This document shows, piece after piece, positions 27,374 through 37,280 of a stretch of 64,000 bases of DNA. The stretch covers positions 310,001-374,000 of the forward strand of contig NZ_VFNH01000002.1 of NCBI RefSeq assembly GCF_006715485.1. The letters are read 5' to 3'. The position numbers were made by a program, and so were the translations under genes. Source of the stretch: Herbaspirillum sp. SJZ107 (lineage in GTDB: Bacteria > Pseudomonadota > Gammaproteobacteria > Burkholderiales > Burkholderiaceae_D). The notes below the pieces were generated by a model, which was given only the letters and a program-made list of their open reading frames with translations, was not told the DNA's origin and searched no databases. Position 1 is the stretch's first letter, and each line of letters starts with the position of its first letter.

Positions 27374-28933
27374 ATGAATCACGAAACACCCCAGCACCTG
27401 ACCCTCCAACCCGGCGCCCTGAGGCTGTCCGAGCTGCGCGCAGCCTGGCAGGCGCACGGCCCGCTCACGCTGGCAGCGCAAGCCTACGCCGCCATCGAAG
27501 CCTCGGCCGCCGCCGTGCAGGCGATCGTCGCCAAGGGCGACCCGGCCTACGGCATCAACACCGGCTTCGGCATCCTGGCCAAGCGCCACATTCCGCACGA
27601 ACAGCTCGAACAGCTGCAGCGCAACCTGATCCTGTCGCACGCGGTCGGCACCGGCGAACTGCTGCAGGACGAGGTGGTGCGGCTGATCCTGCTGACCAAG
27701 ATCGGCAGCCTGGCGCGCGGCTTTTCGGGGGTGCGCCCGCTGATCGTCGACACGCTCATCGCCCTGTACAACGCCGGCATCATGCCCGCGATTCCGGCGC
27801 AGGGTTCGGTCGGCGCATCGGGCGACCTGGCGCCGCTGGCCCACATGACGCTGGCCATGCTGGGCGTGGGCCAGGTGCGCATGCATGGGGCATTGATCGA
27901 GGCGCGCGAGGCGTTGGCCGCCGCCGGCATCGAACCGGTGGTGCTGGCGGCCAAGGAGGGCCTGGCACTGATCAACGGCACCCAGGTTTCCACGGCCCTG
28001 GCCCTGCACGGCCTGTTCCTGGCCGAGCGCCTGCTCGAGGCGGGCATGGTGACGGGCAGCCTGTCGCTCGACGCCGCACGCGGCAGCGACGCCCCGTTCG
28101 ATCCGCGCGTGCACGCCGTGCGCGGCCAGCCGGGCCAGATCGCGGCGGCCAGGATCTACCGCGCACTGGTGGCCGGCAGCGCGATCCGCGCCTCTCACCT
28201 GGTCGGCGACGAGCGCGTGCAGGACCCGTACAGCCTGCGCTGCCAGCCGCAGGTAATGGGCGCCGTGATGGACCTGATTGCCCAGGCCGGGCGCACCCTG
28301 CTCATCGAATCGAATGCCGTTACCGACAACCCCCTGGTGTTCCTGGAGGACGGCATCCCCGCCATCATCTCGGGCGGCAACTTCCACGCCGAGCCGGTCG
28401 CCTTTGCCGCCGACACGCTGGCCCTCGCCATCGCCGAAATCGGCGCGCTAGCCGAACGCCGCATCGCGCTGCTGATCGACGCCACCCTGTCCGGCCTGCC
28501 GCCCTTCCTGGTGCGCGAGCCGGGCGTGAATTCCGGCTTCATGATCGCCCACGTCACCGCTGCCGCGCTGGCCTCGGAAAACAAGTCGCTGGCCCATCCT
28601 GCCAGTGTCGACAGCTTGCCGACCTCGGCCAACCAGGAAGACCATGTCAGCATGGCGACCTTCGCCGCGCGCCGCCTCGGCCAGATGGCGCAGAATACCG
28701 GCGTCATCGTCGGCATCGAGCTGCTGGCGGCGGCGCAGGGCATCGAGTTCCACCGGCCGCTGGCCAGCTCGGATCATCTCGAGCACGTGCACGCCGCGCT
28801 GCGCCGGCGCGTAGCACCATTCGACGAAGACCGCTTCTTTGCGCCCGACATCGAGGCGGCGCGCAGGATGGTGATGGAAGGCGAACTGTCGGCCGCATGC
28901 AAGGACCTGTTCGCCGCACTGCATACCGACTGA
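27374..28933 (+). CDS. hutH: Histidine ammonia-lyase
   Basis: The 519-aa protein has the Ala-Ser-Gly triad that forms the MIO cofactor ([18 protein letters not shown], about residue 147), YGINTGFG near the N-terminus, and the conserved [18 protein letters not shown] and [11 protein letters not shown] blocks. It deaminates histidine to urocanate, the first pathway step. It starts 3 bp after hutU, so the two are translationally linked. The last genes of the pathway follow in the same direction. Confidence 0.97.
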   Translation: MNHETPQHLTLQPGALRLSELRAAWQAHGPLTLAAQAYAAIEASAAAVQAIVAKGDPAYGINTGFGILAKRHIPHEQLEQLQRNLILSHAVGTGELLQDEVVRLILLTKIGSLARGFSGVRPLIVDTLIALYNAGIMPAIPAQGSVGASGDLAPLAHMTLAMLGVGQVRMHGALIEAREALAAAGIEPVVLAAKEGLALINGTQVSTALALHGLFLAERLLEAGMVTGSLSLDAARGSDAPFDPRVHAVRGQPGQIAAARIYRALVAGSAIRASHLVGDERVQDPYSLRCQPQVMGAVMDLIAQAGRTLLIESNAVTDNPLVFLEDGIPAIISGGNFHAEPVAFAADTLALAIAEIGALAERRIALLIDATLSGLPPFLVREPGVNSGFMIAHVTAAALASENKSLAHPASVDSLPTSANQEDHVSMATFAARRLGQMAQNTGVIVGIELLAAAQGIEFHRPLASSDHLEHVHAALRRRVAPFDEDRFFAPDIEAARRMVMEGELSAACKDLFAALHTD

Positions 28934-28948
28934 GAGGGAGGGGCTGCG

Positions 28949-29737
28949 ATGGATTTCAGGTTCACACCGGGGTCGACGCCGATGCTGCTGTCGATTCCCC
29001 ACGGCGGTACCGACCTCCCGGACGAGCTGGCCGGCCACTACGCGCCCAGCGCCGCGGCGCGCGCCGATACCGACTGGCACCTCGGCAAGCTGTACGACTT
29101 TGCCGGAGAGTTGGGGATATCGGTGCTGGCGGCACGCTGGTCGCGCTACCTGATCGACCTGAACCGCCCGCCGGAAGACAGCAACCTGTATCCGGGCCAG
29201 GACACCACCGGCCTGTGCCCGGTCGACACCTTTGCGCGCGAGCGCCTGTACCTGCCCGGCCACGAGCCGGACGCCATCGAAGTTGCGCGCCGCCTGGCGC
29301 GCTACTGGCAGCCCTATCATCGCCAGCTGCAGGCGGAACTCGAGCGCCTGCTGGCGCTGCACGGGCGCGTGGTGCTGTGGGATGCGCATTCGATCGCATC
29401 GAGGGTGCCGCGCTTCTTCGAGGGCCGCCTGCCGGACCTGAACTTCGGCAGCGCCGACGGCACGTCCTGCTCGCTGCAGCTGCAGGGCGCGATCATGCAG
29501 GTCGCCGCGGTCCAGGACCGCTTCTCCTTCGTCTTCAACGGCCGCTTCAAGGGCGGCCACATCACGCGCCGCTACGGCGACCCGGCGCGCGGCGTACACG
29601 CGATCCAGCTCGAGATGTGCCAGTGCCTGTACATGGATGAAGCGCCGCCTTTCGATTACCGTCCCGAAGCGGCGGCCCGGGTCCAGCCGCTGCTGCGCGA
29701 ACTGATGGGAACGGCGCTGGAATGGGTCCGCATGTGA
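28949..29737 (+). CDS. hutG: N-formylglutamate deformylase
   Basis: The 262-aa protein shows the HutG/FGase fold: LLSIPHGGTDLPDEL with the metal His, DTDWHLGKLYDF, RYLIDLNRPPEDSNLYPGQD, LWDAHSIASRVPRFFEGRLP and GGHITRRYGDP. It cleaves N-formylglutamate to glutamate and formate. With HutF this gives the five-step pathway, which avoids direct formimidoylglutamate hydrolysis. GGGAGGGG... precedes the ATG. The end overlaps the hutF start by 16 bp. Confidence 0.96.
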   Translation: MDFRFTPGSTPMLLSIPHGGTDLPDELAGHYAPSAAARADTDWHLGKLYDFAGELGISVLAARWSRYLIDLNRPPEDSNLYPGQDTTGLCPVDTFARERLYLPGHEPDAIEVARRLARYWQPYHRQLQAELERLLALHGRVVLWDAHSIASRVPRFFEGRLPDLNFGSADGTSCSLQLQGAIMQVAAVQDRFSFVFNGRFKGGHITRRYGDPARGVHAIQLEMCQCLYMDEAPPFDYRPEAAARVQPLLRELMGTALEWVRM

Positions 29738-31119
29738 ACCGGCCAGGTGCCGCGCTGTTTGCCCGCCATGCGCTGCTGGCCGATGGCTGGCGGCGCGACG
29801 TGCTGATCGCGTGGGATGGCGCCGGCGACCTGGTGCGGGTCGAGCCGGATGCCGTCGCCGCGGCGGGTAGCGCGCAGGCGGATTACGTCCTGCCCGGCAT
29901 GATCAACCTGCACTCGCACGCCTTCCAGCGCGCACTCGGCGGCCTGACCGAGCGGGCGGGCGGGTCTGGAAACGGCGACCCCGACAGCTTCTGGACCTGG
30001 CGCGACCTGATGTACCGCTTCGCCAACCGCATCACGCCCGAACAGGTGGAGGCGGTGGCGGCGCAGCTGTACGTGGAATGCCTGCGCCACGGCTATACCA
30101 CCGTCTGCGAATTCCATTACCTGCACCGCGACACAAACGGCGCCGCCTACGCCGATCCGGCCGAGACGGCGCGCCGCATCGCCGCCGCGGCAGGCGCTGC
30201 CGGCATCGGCCTGACGCTGCTGCCGGTGATGTATGCCTACGCCGGCTTCGGGGAAGCGCCCTTGCAACCCGAACAGCGGCGCTTCCGCAGCGACCCGGCG
30301 CTGGTGCTGCGCATCGCCGAGGCGCTCGACGGCCTGCGCAGCCCGCAGCTGGAAGTCGGCGCCGCGCCGCATTCGCTGCGCGCGGTCGCGCCCGGCCAGC
30401 TGAACGAACTGGCGCGGGCACTGCCCGCCGGCCGGCCGCTGCACATCCACATCGCCGAACAGGCACTCGAAGTGCAGCAGTGCCTGGACGCCAGCGGGCG
30501 CCGTCCGGTCGAATGGCTGCTCGATCAGGCCGAGATCGACGCGCGCTGGTGCCTGGTGCATGCGACCCATTTGTCGGAAGGGGAGGTGGCGGCGCTGGCC
30601 CTGAGTGGCGCCGTGGCCGGCCTGTGTCCGACCACCGAGGCCAACCTGGGCGACGGCCTGTTCCCGCTGGCGCCCTACCTCGCAGCCGGCGGACGCTTCG
30701 GCATCGGCAGCGACAGCCATGTGTCCCAGAGTCCGGTCGAGGAATTGCGCTGGCTCGAATATGGCCAGCGCCTGCAGCACGGGCGGCGCAACATCGTGGC
30801 CGGCCCCGGCCGGCGCGACGTCGCGGCCGGCCTGTGGCAGGGCGCCTTGCTCGGCGGCGCCCAGGCCAGCGGACGCCGCCTGGGCCTGCTGGCACCCGGC
30901 CGCCGCGCCGATTTGCTGGTGCTGGACGGCGCGCATCCGAATCTCGACGGCGCCGCGCCCGGGGATGTGCTCGGCCGCTTCTTGTTCTGCGGCAACGACA
31001 ACCTGGTGCGCGACGTGCTGGCCGGCGGCCGCTGGACCGTGCGCAACGGCCGCCATCCAGCCCAGGACGCCATTGCCGCCCATTACAAGACTGCATTGCG
31101 CCAGTTGCGCGAATCGTAA
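29722..31119 (+). CDS. hutF: Formimidoylglutamate deiminase
   Basis: The 465-aa amidohydrolase carries LPGMINLHSHAFQRALGGLT (metal HxH), CLRHGYTTVCEFHYLHRD, the central HIHIAEQ, VHATHLSE and GIGSDSHVSQSPVEELRWLE (metal Asp), all in the HutF pattern. It removes ammonia from N-formimidoyl-glutamate to give N-formylglutamate, the HutG substrate. The start is inside the end of hutG, which suggests coupling. The alternative route with HutG-type formimidoylglutamase is not seen in the window. Confidence 0.95.
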   Translation: MGPHVNRPGAALFARHALLADGWRRDVLIAWDGAGDLVRVEPDAVAAAGSAQADYVLPGMINLHSHAFQRALGGLTERAGGSGNGDPDSFWTWRDLMYRFANRITPEQVEAVAAQLYVECLRHGYTTVCEFHYLHRDTNGAAYADPAETARRIAAAAGAAGIGLTLLPVMYAYAGFGEAPLQPEQRRFRSDPALVLRIAEALDGLRSPQLEVGAAPHSLRAVAPGQLNELARALPAGRPLHIHIAEQALEVQQCLDASGRRPVEWLLDQAEIDARWCLVHATHLSEGEVAALALSGAVAGLCPTTEANLGDGLFPLAPYLAAGGRFGIGSDSHVSQSPVEELRWLEYGQRLQHGRRNIVAGPGRRDVAAGLWQGALLGGAQASGRRLGLLAPGRRADLLVLDGAHPNLDGAAPGDVLGRFLFCGNDNLVRDVLAGGRWTVRNGRHPAQDAIAAHYKTALRQLRES

Positions 31120-31201
31120 GGCCTGGGGTTTAATCACTGCAGTTCGATCCCGCGCTGACGTTGGACTAAAGACGTCGAGATAATTTTGCTGAGGTAATGC
31201 A

Positions 31202-31822
31202 ATGACGATGCTGATTCCGTTTGCAGGCTTGTCGCCGGTCCCGTGGAAAAACGGCGCCGGCAGCACGACCGAGATTGCCGTGTTCCCGCAGGACGCCGGC
31301 TTCACCGACTTCGACTGGCGCGTGAGCCTGGCCACCATCGGTGCCGACGGCCCGTTCTCGGTCTTTCCCGGCGTCGACCGTACGCTGGCCCTGGTCGAAG
31401 GCCATGGCGTGACGCTCGACATCGACGGCGAGCCGGCCCTGGTGTCGGCGGCCGAACCGGTGGTCAGCTTCGAAGGCGATGCGCGCGTCAGCGCCAAGCT
31501 GAATCGCGGCACCACCACCGACTTCAACGCGATGACGCGCACCGACCGCTGCTACCACAGCTTCGGCCGGCGCCGCCTGGACGGCCCCTCGACCTTCGTC
31601 GCGCGCGCCCCGGTGACCGTGCTGTTCCTGGCCGAGGGCGAGAGCCTGGAATTGAGCAGCGAGGACGAGCGCATCGCCATGGTGCGCTATGACGCCATGC
31701 TGCTCGACCAGGGAACGGTCTGGAAGCTGGACGCAGGGCAGGGCACGATCTTCATCGTCGACATCCATTACTACGACGACGAGGACGACCTCGACAACGA
31801 AGACGGCCACTATGACGACTGA
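31202..31822 (+). CDS. hutD: HutD-family protein of histidine utilisation
   Basis: The 206-aa protein is a HutD cupin-like member: SPVPWKNGAGSTTEIAVFPQ, FDWRVSLATIGADGPFSVFP, GVDRTLALVEGHG and DRCYHSFGRRRL. HutD proteins are proposed to bind and buffer a pathway intermediate; no enzymatic activity is established. The C-terminus has an unusually acidic tail (YYDDEDDLDNEDGHYDD). It stands 82 bp after hutF and 3 bp before hutI, within the operon. TGAGG lies upstream of the ATG. Confidence 0.93.
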   Translation: MTMLIPFAGLSPVPWKNGAGSTTEIAVFPQDAGFTDFDWRVSLATIGADGPFSVFPGVDRTLALVEGHGVTLDIDGEPALVSAAEPVVSFEGDARVSAKLNRGTTTDFNAMTRTDRCYHSFGRRRLDGPSTFVARAPVTVLFLAEGESLELSSEDERIAMVRYDAMLLDQGTVWKLDAGQGTIFIVDIHYYDDEDDLDNEDGHYDD

Positions 31823-31825
31823 GCC

Positions 31826-33067
31826 ATGGTGACGGAAGCCGCCGACCTGCTGTTCACCAACGTGCGCCTGGCCACGATGGTGGACGGGGTTGGCGACGTG
31901 CAGGATGCCGCGCTGGCGGTATGCGGCGACCGCATCGCCTGGCTCGGCGCGCGCCGCGACGCGCCGCCGGCGGCCGCCATCCACGACTGCGGCGGCGCCT
32001 GGATGACGCCGGGGCTGGTCGACTGCCACACCCACATCGTCCACGCCGGCGAGCGCGGCGGCGAGTGGGAAGCGCGCCTGAACGGCGCCAGCTACGAAGA
32101 CATCGCGCGCGCGGGCGGTGGCATCCTGTCTACCGTGCGCGCCACCCGCGCCGTTTCCGAAGACGCGTTATTGCACCAGAGCCTGCCGCGCATCCGCACC
32201 CTGCTGGCCGAGGGCGTGACCACGCTCGAGATCAAGTCCGGCTACGGCTTGAGCCTGCTTGATGAAGCGAAGATGCTGCGCGTGGCGCGTCGCATCGGCA
32301 CGGTGCTGCCGGTGAGCGTGCACACCACTTTCCTCGGCGCGCACGCGCTGCCGCCCGAATTTGCCGGCCGTGCCGACGCCTACATCGACGAAGTCTGCGA
32401 GCGCATGCTGCCGGCGCTGGCGGCCGAAGGCCTGGTCGATGCGGTCGACGCCTTTTGCGAGCGCATCGGTTTTACGCACGCGCAGACGGCGCGCGTGTTC
32501 GCCGCCGCGCGCCGGCTCGGCCTGCCGGTCAAGCTGCATGCCGAGCAGCTGTCGGACCAGGATGGGGCGGCGCTGGTAGCGGATTACGGCGGGCTGTCGG
32601 CCGACCATCTGGAATACCTGTCGCCCGCGGGCGTGGCGGCGATGGCGCGTGCGGGTACGGTGGCGGTGCTGCTGCCGGGCGCTTATTACTTCCTGCGCGA
32701 ATTTGCGAACGAAGCGCGCATGCCGCCGCTGGACGCGCTGCGCGCCGCCGGTGTGCCGCTGGCGCTGGCCACCGACTGCAATCCCGGCACCTCGCCGCTG
32801 ACCTCCCTGCTGCTGGCGATGAACCTGGCCTGCACGCTGTGGCGCATGACGCCCCTGGAAGCGCTGCGCGGCTGCACCGTGCACGCGGCGCGCGCCCTGG
32901 GCCGCAGCGACATCGGCACGCTGGCGCCGGGCATGCGCGCCGACCTGGCGCTGTGGGACGTGGCGCGGCCGTCGGACCTGGCGTATGCGCTGGGCGCGCG
33001 GCCATGCCGGCTGGTGGTCCACGGCGGCGTGCCGCGGGCGCCGGACACCATGATCGGGTATGCTTGA
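31826..33067 (+). CDS. hutI: Imidazolonepropionase
   Basis: The 413-aa amidohydrolase has [20 protein letters not shown] (metal HxH and substrate His), [67 protein letters not shown] and [20 protein letters not shown]. All HutI signatures and the metal ligands are present. It converts imidazolonepropionate to formimidoylglutamate, the HutF substrate. It follows hutD by 3 bp and its end abuts the transporter gene. Confidence 0.97.
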   Translation: MVTEAADLLFTNVRLATMVDGVGDVQDAALAVCGDRIAWLGARRDAPPAAAIHDCGGAWMTPGLVDCHTHIVHAGERGGEWEARLNGASYEDIARAGGGILSTVRATRAVSEDALLHQSLPRIRTLLAEGVTTLEIKSGYGLSLLDEAKMLRVARRIGTVLPVSVHTTFLGAHALPPEFAGRADAYIDEVCERMLPALAAEGLVDAVDAFCERIGFTHAQTARVFAAARRLGLPVKLHAEQLSDQDGAALVADYGGLSADHLEYLSPAGVAAMARAGTVAVLLPGAYYFLREFANEARMPPLDALRAAGVPLALATDCNPGTSPLTSLLLAMNLACTLWRMTPLEALRGCTVHAARALGRSDIGTLAPGMRADLALWDVARPSDLAYALGARPCRLVVHGGVPRAPDTMIGYA

Positions 33068-33089
33068 GCGCTCGATCGATGGAGCTCGT

Positions 33090-34640
33090 ATGCGTCGCGT
33101 TGCCCTGCTGGTGCTGGCCTGGACCGGCCTGCTTTTCCTGACCCCGGCAGGCGCCGCGGACGTGCTGCGGGTCGGCTCCAAGCGTTTCACCGAGTCCTAT
33201 ATCCTGGGCGAGATCCTCACCCGAACCGCCGCCACGGCCGGTCCCGCCGAGCACCGCCAGGGCCTCGGCAACACCGCCATCGTGCTGGCGGCGCTGCGTT
33301 CGGGCGACATCGATGTGTACCCGGAATACCTCGGCACCATCGACCTCGAGATCCTCAAGAATCCGCAGCCGACCACGATCGACCAGATGCGCGCGGCGCT
33401 GCAGCCGCTCGGCCTGGGCGTCGCCGTGCCGCTCGGTTTTTCGAATGGCTATGCACTGGCCATGCGCGGCCGCGATGCGGGCGGTCCCGGCATCGCGCGC
33501 CTGTCCGACCTGGCGCGCCGGCCGGACCTGCACATCGGCCTGTCGCATGAATTCCTGGGCCGCGCCGATGGCTGGCCGGGCTTGGCGCGGCGCTACGGCC
33601 TGCCGCAGACGCCGCGCGGCCTCGACCACGGCATCGCCTACGAAGCGCTGGCGCAGCGCCAGATCGACATCACCGACATCTACTCGACCGACGCCAAGAT
33701 CCGCCAGTACGGCCTGCGCGTGCTGGACGACGACCTGCACTACTTTCCGCGCTACGACGCGGTGCTGCTGTACCGCCTCGACCTGCCGCGGCGTTTTCCG
33801 GCAGCCTGGCGTGCCATCGGTGCGCTGGAAGGGCGCATTTCAGCAGATGCCATGATCGGGATGAATGCGGCGGCGGAACTGGACGGCGCAAGCTTTGCGG
33901 CGATCGCCAAGGACTGGATCGCGAAGCACGCGGGCATTGAACGCGTGGACGGGAAACCCGTCCACGCTACCCATGACACAAGCGCTCCGGCAGGCGCCGG
34001 CGTTCGACGCGACGGCCTGCTCGCCAAAACCTTCGGCAACGGCTTCGCCACGCTGGCGCGCCAGCACCTGCTGCTGGTGGGCGCCGCCGTGCTGCTCGGC
34101 AGCCTGGCCGGCGTCCCGCTCGGCATCCTGGCGGCGCTGGTGCCGCGTTTGCGCCAGGTGGTGCTGGCGCTGGCCGGCATGCTGCAGACCGTGCCTTCGC
34201 TGGCCCTGCTGGCGATATTGATTCCGCTGCTCGGCCGCATCGGCACGGTGCCGGCGCTGGTGGCGCTGTGCGCCTATGCGCTGCTGCCGATCGTGCGCAA
34301 TACCTGCACCGGCCTGCTGCAAGTGCCGGCCGGCTTGCGCACGGCGGCGCTGGCGCTGGGCCTGACGCGGACGCAGGCCCTGCTCGCCGTCGAACTGCCG
34401 CTGGCGGCGCCGGTGATCCTGGCGGGCGTCAAGACGGCGGCAGTGATGAGCGTGGGCACGGCCACGATCGCCGCCTTCATTGGCGCCGGCGGCTTCGGCG
34501 AACGCATCACGACCGGGCTGGCGCTGAACGACAACGACATGCTGCTGGCCGGCGCCATTCCGGCGGCCTTGCTGGCGCTGCTGACCCAGGCCGGCTTCGA
34601 GACAATCGAACGCCTGCTGGCACGGCGCAGAAGCCGCTGA
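33090..34640 (+). CDS. Fused ABC binding-protein/permease of the OpuC/betaine type, likely histidine uptake
   Basis: One 516-aa chain holds an export signal (MRRVALLVLAWTGLLFLTPA), an OpuAC/QAT-type substrate-binding domain (about residues 25-285: LRVGSKRFTESYILGEILTR, GDIDVYPEYLGT, RQIDITDIYSTDAKI) and a permease domain with five or so membrane helices and the EAA-like LRTAALALGLTRTQALLAVE loop (about 320-510). GGAG five bases before ATG 33,090 sets the start. Position at the end of hut genes suggests histidine uptake, as with HutXWV in Pseudomonas, which belongs to the same betaine-type group. No ATPase gene is adjacent, so it must borrow one encoded elsewhere or not be complete. Confidence 0.85.
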   Translation: MRRVALLVLAWTGLLFLTPAGAADVLRVGSKRFTESYILGEILTRTAATAGPAEHRQGLGNTAIVLAALRSGDIDVYPEYLGTIDLEILKNPQPTTIDQMRAALQPLGLGVAVPLGFSNGYALAMRGRDAGGPGIARLSDLARRPDLHIGLSHEFLGRADGWPGLARRYGLPQTPRGLDHGIAYEALAQRQIDITDIYSTDAKIRQYGLRVLDDDLHYFPRYDAVLLYRLDLPRRFPAAWRAIGALEGRISADAMIGMNAAAELDGASFAAIAKDWIAKHAGIERVDGKPVHATHDTSAPAGAGVRRDGLLAKTFGNGFATLARQHLLLVGAAVLLGSLAGVPLGILAALVPRLRQVVLALAGMLQTVPSLALLAILIPLLGRIGTVPALVALCAYALLPIVRNTCTGLLQVPAGLRTAALALGLTRTQALLAVELPLAAPVILAGVKTAAVMSVGTATIAAFIGAGGFGERITTGLALNDNDMLLAGAIPAALLALLTQAGFETIERLLARRRSR

Positions 34641-34664
34641 AACCCGGCACGGAACGGAGGCACG

Positions 34665-34907
34665 CTACAGCGATTGCAGCCGCGAACGCATCGCGGAGAT
34701 GTCCCGGTGCAGCAGACGCTCGGCCTGGAAGTCGTTGGCGCGTTGCGCCGCGATCGTGTGCAGGCAGCGCGTGCAGGCGTCGAGCCGATAACGCAACCAG
34801 ATCCGCAGGCACGACCGGTAGATCCATTCGGCGGCCCCATGATGCGGCCGTGCAGGGGCGTGGGGTTTGAAGCCGGGTTTAAAGCTGAGTCTGGCGCTCG
34901 TTTTCAT
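34665..34907 (-). CDS. Small unknown basic protein (80 aa)
   Basis: GAGG seven bases before ATG 34,907 gives MKTSARLSFKPGFKPHAPAR. Its C-terminal half (about residues 35-80) is Arg-rich and helical, with two Cys (CTRCLHTIAAQRANDFQAER). No signal or membrane segment. It lies convergent to the transporter gene, 25 bp past its end. Gene status is moderately supported by start and composition; the family is unknown. Confidence 0.5.
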   Translation of the reverse strand: MKTSARLSFKPGFKPHAPARPHHGAAEWIYRSCLRIWLRYRLDACTRCLHTIAAQRANDFQAERLLHRDISAMRSRLQSL

Positions 34908-35118
34908 GGTGATCCCTCGTTTGGAAGACCCATTCTCATGCACGGCGCGTTGTTGTATTTGTGATCACTCAAGCGTGCGCAAGCAGAAGACGCTTGACTA
35001 ATCTTAGTGTTCTGTTACCGAGGTAAGCATTTGTAAGGAACGCCCTGAGCGGGTAGGCCGGGGCTTATATTGGGGGCCGTTGGATTCAAGTCTCCCCTCC
35101 CCATCCTGACGAATGGGT

Positions 35119-35154
35119 TACCCACGGCGCTGCGAGCAGCCCGTGGGTTTTTTC
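35119..35154 (+). terminator. Orphan plus-strand Rho-independent terminator
   Basis: CCCACGG (35,121) and CCGTGGG (35,141) flank a 13-base loop and are followed by six T on the plus strand. No plus-strand gene ends nearby since 34,640. It could end the hut message or a small RNA that starts near 34,980. Confidence 0.78.
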
Positions 35155-35167
35155 TTTGGAGAAGCGC

Positions 35168-35668
35168 TCAGTCCTGCGCCAGCGCCGTCAGCGGTGCGCC
35201 GGTCACGCGGCAGATGCGCCAGTCGGGCAGCAGCTCGGCGCCCATGCTCTTGTAGAAATCGATGGCGGGCGTGTTCCAGTCCAGCACCGACCACTCGAAG
35301 CGGCCGCATTCGCGCTCGACCGCGATGCGCGCCAAGTGCTTCAGCAGGCGGCTGCCGTAGCCCTTGCCGCGGTGGGCCTGGCGCACGTACAGGTCTTCCA
35401 GGTACAGGCCGCGGCGCGTCAGGAAGGTCGAGAAATTGTGGAAGAACAGGGCAAAGCCGACCACCTCGCCATCGGCTTCGGCAACGATCGCCTCGGCGCC
35501 CGGACGCGCACCGAACAGGCCGTCGTGCAGCAGGGCTTCGCTGCTGACCACCATGTGCTCGAGTTTCTCGAACACGGCCAGTTCCATGATCATCGAATGG
35601 ATGGGGACGACGTCGGCCGGGGTGGCGGGGCGGATGGCGAAGCTGGCGGTGATGGTGGATGCAGTCAT
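35168..35668 (-). CDS. GNAT-family N-acetyltransferase (SAT-like)
   Basis: The 166-aa protein has the GNAT core: FAIRPATPADVVPIHSMIME, GFALFFHNFSTFLTRRGLYL followed by EDLYVRQAHRGKGYGSRLLK (the acetyl-CoA loop RGKGYG) and WSVLDWNTPAIDFYKSMGAE. The EDLYVRxxxRGKGxG pattern and length match the diamine or spermidine/spermine acetyltransferase-like subgroup. The substrate is likely a polyamine or amino acid but is not shown. Its start overlaps the end of the EamA gene by 4 bp (ATGA), so they form a transcription unit. Confidence 0.9.
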   Translation of the reverse strand: MTASTITASFAIRPATPADVVPIHSMIMELAVFEKLEHMVVSSEALLHDGLFGARPGAEAIVAEADGEVVGFALFFHNFSTFLTRRGLYLEDLYVRQAHRGKGYGSRLLKHLARIAVERECGRFEWSVLDWNTPAIDFYKSMGAELLPDWRICRVTGAPLTALAQD

Positions 35669-36615
35669 GGCGTTTCGATTGGATTGTTCAGTTGGACTTC
35701 GGTTTCACTGTGGAGCACGGGTTTGGCTGCGGGTGCGCGCAGGGCCCAGGCGACGCTGCCCAGGCAGACCGCCATGCCCAGCCATTCGACCGGGCCAGGG
35801 CGGTAGTGTTCGAGCTTGATCGACAGCAGCACCGAGATCACCGGCGTGATCACGCCGATGTAGACGGCCTTGTTCGAGCCGATGCGGTTGATCAGCGTGA
35901 AGTAGCAGATGAAGGCGACCACCGAGCCGAAGATCGACAGGTGCAGCAAGCCCAGCACGTAGCTCGGCGCGCGCGGGATGATGAATTCCTGGCCGGTCGC
36001 CAGGCACCAGATGGCCACCATGCAGGTGCCCCAGAACATCGACCAGCCGGTGGTCAGCATCAGGTTGTTCGATTGTTCGCGCACCTTGCCGACCACGATG
36101 CTGCCGGCCGAGCTGGCGATCGAGGCGCCGATGCCCAGTACCAGCCCGAGGATGAAGTGCCCCTGGCCGCCCTGGCTGATGTCATGCAGCGCGCTCTCGA
36201 TCGAATGCCAGAACAGCAGGGACACGCCGGCGATCGCGGCCACGCCGGCGCCCCAGGTACGGTGCGCGATCGGGGTGCCGAAGGCGAGGCGGGCGCAGAT
36301 CGGCGTCCAGAACACCATCAGCGCAAACAGCACCGCCACCAGCGCCGACACCACGAACTGCTCGGCGTTGTAGGTACACACATAAGACAGGCCGAACGTG
36401 AAGAAGCCTTGCAGCAGGGTCCAGCGCTGGACGCGCCAGGGCAGGCGCAGCCTGTCGCCGCGCAGCAGGCACCAGGCGAACAGCGTGCCTGATGCCAGGG
36501 CAAACCGGTAGACGACCGAGACCGCGGGCGGGACCTCCCCCAGTTGCAGTGTGATGGCCCAGAAGGTGGAGCCCCAGATCAGGGACGCAATGGTGAAGAG
36601 GACGTAGGATGGCAT
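35665..36615 (-). CDS. EamA/DMT-family inner-membrane transporter
   Basis: The 316-aa protein has ten predicted membrane helices in two EamA repeats. The first begins YVLFTIASLIWGSTFWAITL with the W-G-S-x-F signature; the second begins FILGLVLGIGASIASSAGSI and ends AVYIGVITPVISVLLSIKLE. It is most likely an exporter of amino acids, polyamines or other metabolites. ATG 36,615 is preferred over an upstream start because it begins directly with the first helix. It is coupled to the GNAT gene, suggesting acetylated substrate export as a pair. Confidence 0.88.
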   Translation of the reverse strand: MPSYVLFTIASLIWGSTFWAITLQLGEVPPAVSVVYRFALASGTLFAWCLLRGDRLRLPWRVQRWTLLQGFFTFGLSYVCTYNAEQFVVSALVAVLFALMVFWTPICARLAFGTPIAHRTWGAGVAAIAGVSLLFWHSIESALHDISQGGQGHFILGLVLGIGASIASSAGSIVVGKVREQSNNLMLTTGWSMFWGTCMVAIWCLATGQEFIIPRAPSYVLGLLHLSIFGSVVAFICYFTLINRIGSNKAVYIGVITPVISVLLSIKLEHYRPGPVEWLGMAVCLGSVAWALRAPAAKPVLHSETEVQLNNPIETP

Positions 36616-36705
36616 CGCGAAAGTATACGTGCTTTCGTGATATCCATGGGGCATCGATTACGGCGCCGTCCTGCGCACGCGACAGGACGGCGCCGGGCGC
36701 TACAC

Positions 36706-37167
36706 TCAGTGCGTCACGCGCGTCGTATAGCCGTTGCTCAGCAGGCGCACCCGTTCGCCTGGGCGGAACATCTCGTCGGCCAGCTGCGTCACCGAACGCA
36801 GTTCGCCATTCTCGAGGCGCACGGTGATCTCGAAGCCGGGGCGGTTGTTGGCCTTGTTTTCGAGGCGGTTGCCGATGATGCCGCCGGCCACGGCACCGAG
36901 GATGCCGACCGCGGCCGAGCCGTTGCCGCTGCCGATCTGCGAGCCGCCCAGGCCGCCGAGGGCGGCGCCGGCGACGGTGCCGGTACCGCTGTCCGGATTG
37001 GCGATGGTGACGTTGCGGACCGATTCGACGGTGCCCAGGCGGACCGTCTGTTCGTTCTGGGTCTGGTAGGCGCTGTACACGCTGCCCGATTCGGGCGGGG
37101 TGGCGCAGCCGGCCAGGATGCCGGCAAAAGCGAGGGCGAAGGGGAGAGTAAGCGCGCGGCGGTTCAT
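36706..37167 (-). CDS. SlyB-like outer-membrane lipoprotein with glycine-zipper
   Basis: The 153-aa protein has a lipoprotein signal peptide ending in LAGC (ALTLPFALAFAGILAGCATP), then the VRLGTVESVRNVTI strand and a glycine-zipper (AGAALGGLGGSQIGSGNGSA, AVGILGAVAGGIIGNRLENK) typical of SlyB/PcP/17-kDa surface antigen proteins. The C-terminal part ends with ADEMFRPGERVRLLSNG. It anchors to the outer membrane. No operon partners; separate from the DUF962-type gene upstream. Confidence 0.88.
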   Translation of the reverse strand: MNRRALTLPFALAFAGILAGCATPPESGSVYSAYQTQNEQTVRLGTVESVRNVTIANPDSGTGTVAGAALGGLGGSQIGSGNGSAAVGILGAVAGGIIGNRLENKANNRPGFEITVRLENGELRSVTQLADEMFRPGERVRLLSNGYTTRVTH

Positions 37168-37280
37168 GATGTGCTCCGATCAATTCATTGTGTTCAGCAG
37201 ATGATGTCAGATTACGCTTTTCACAAGAGCCGGCGCGCAATGCAGTGCTCGCTTATGCGAGCTGGATCAATCGGTCAGGC

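Noticed and set aside
35044..35110. Possible degenerate tRNA (GGATTCAAGTC near a CCCC run)
   Set aside because: A T-arm-like motif is seen, but no acceptor, D or anticodon arm pairs convincingly.
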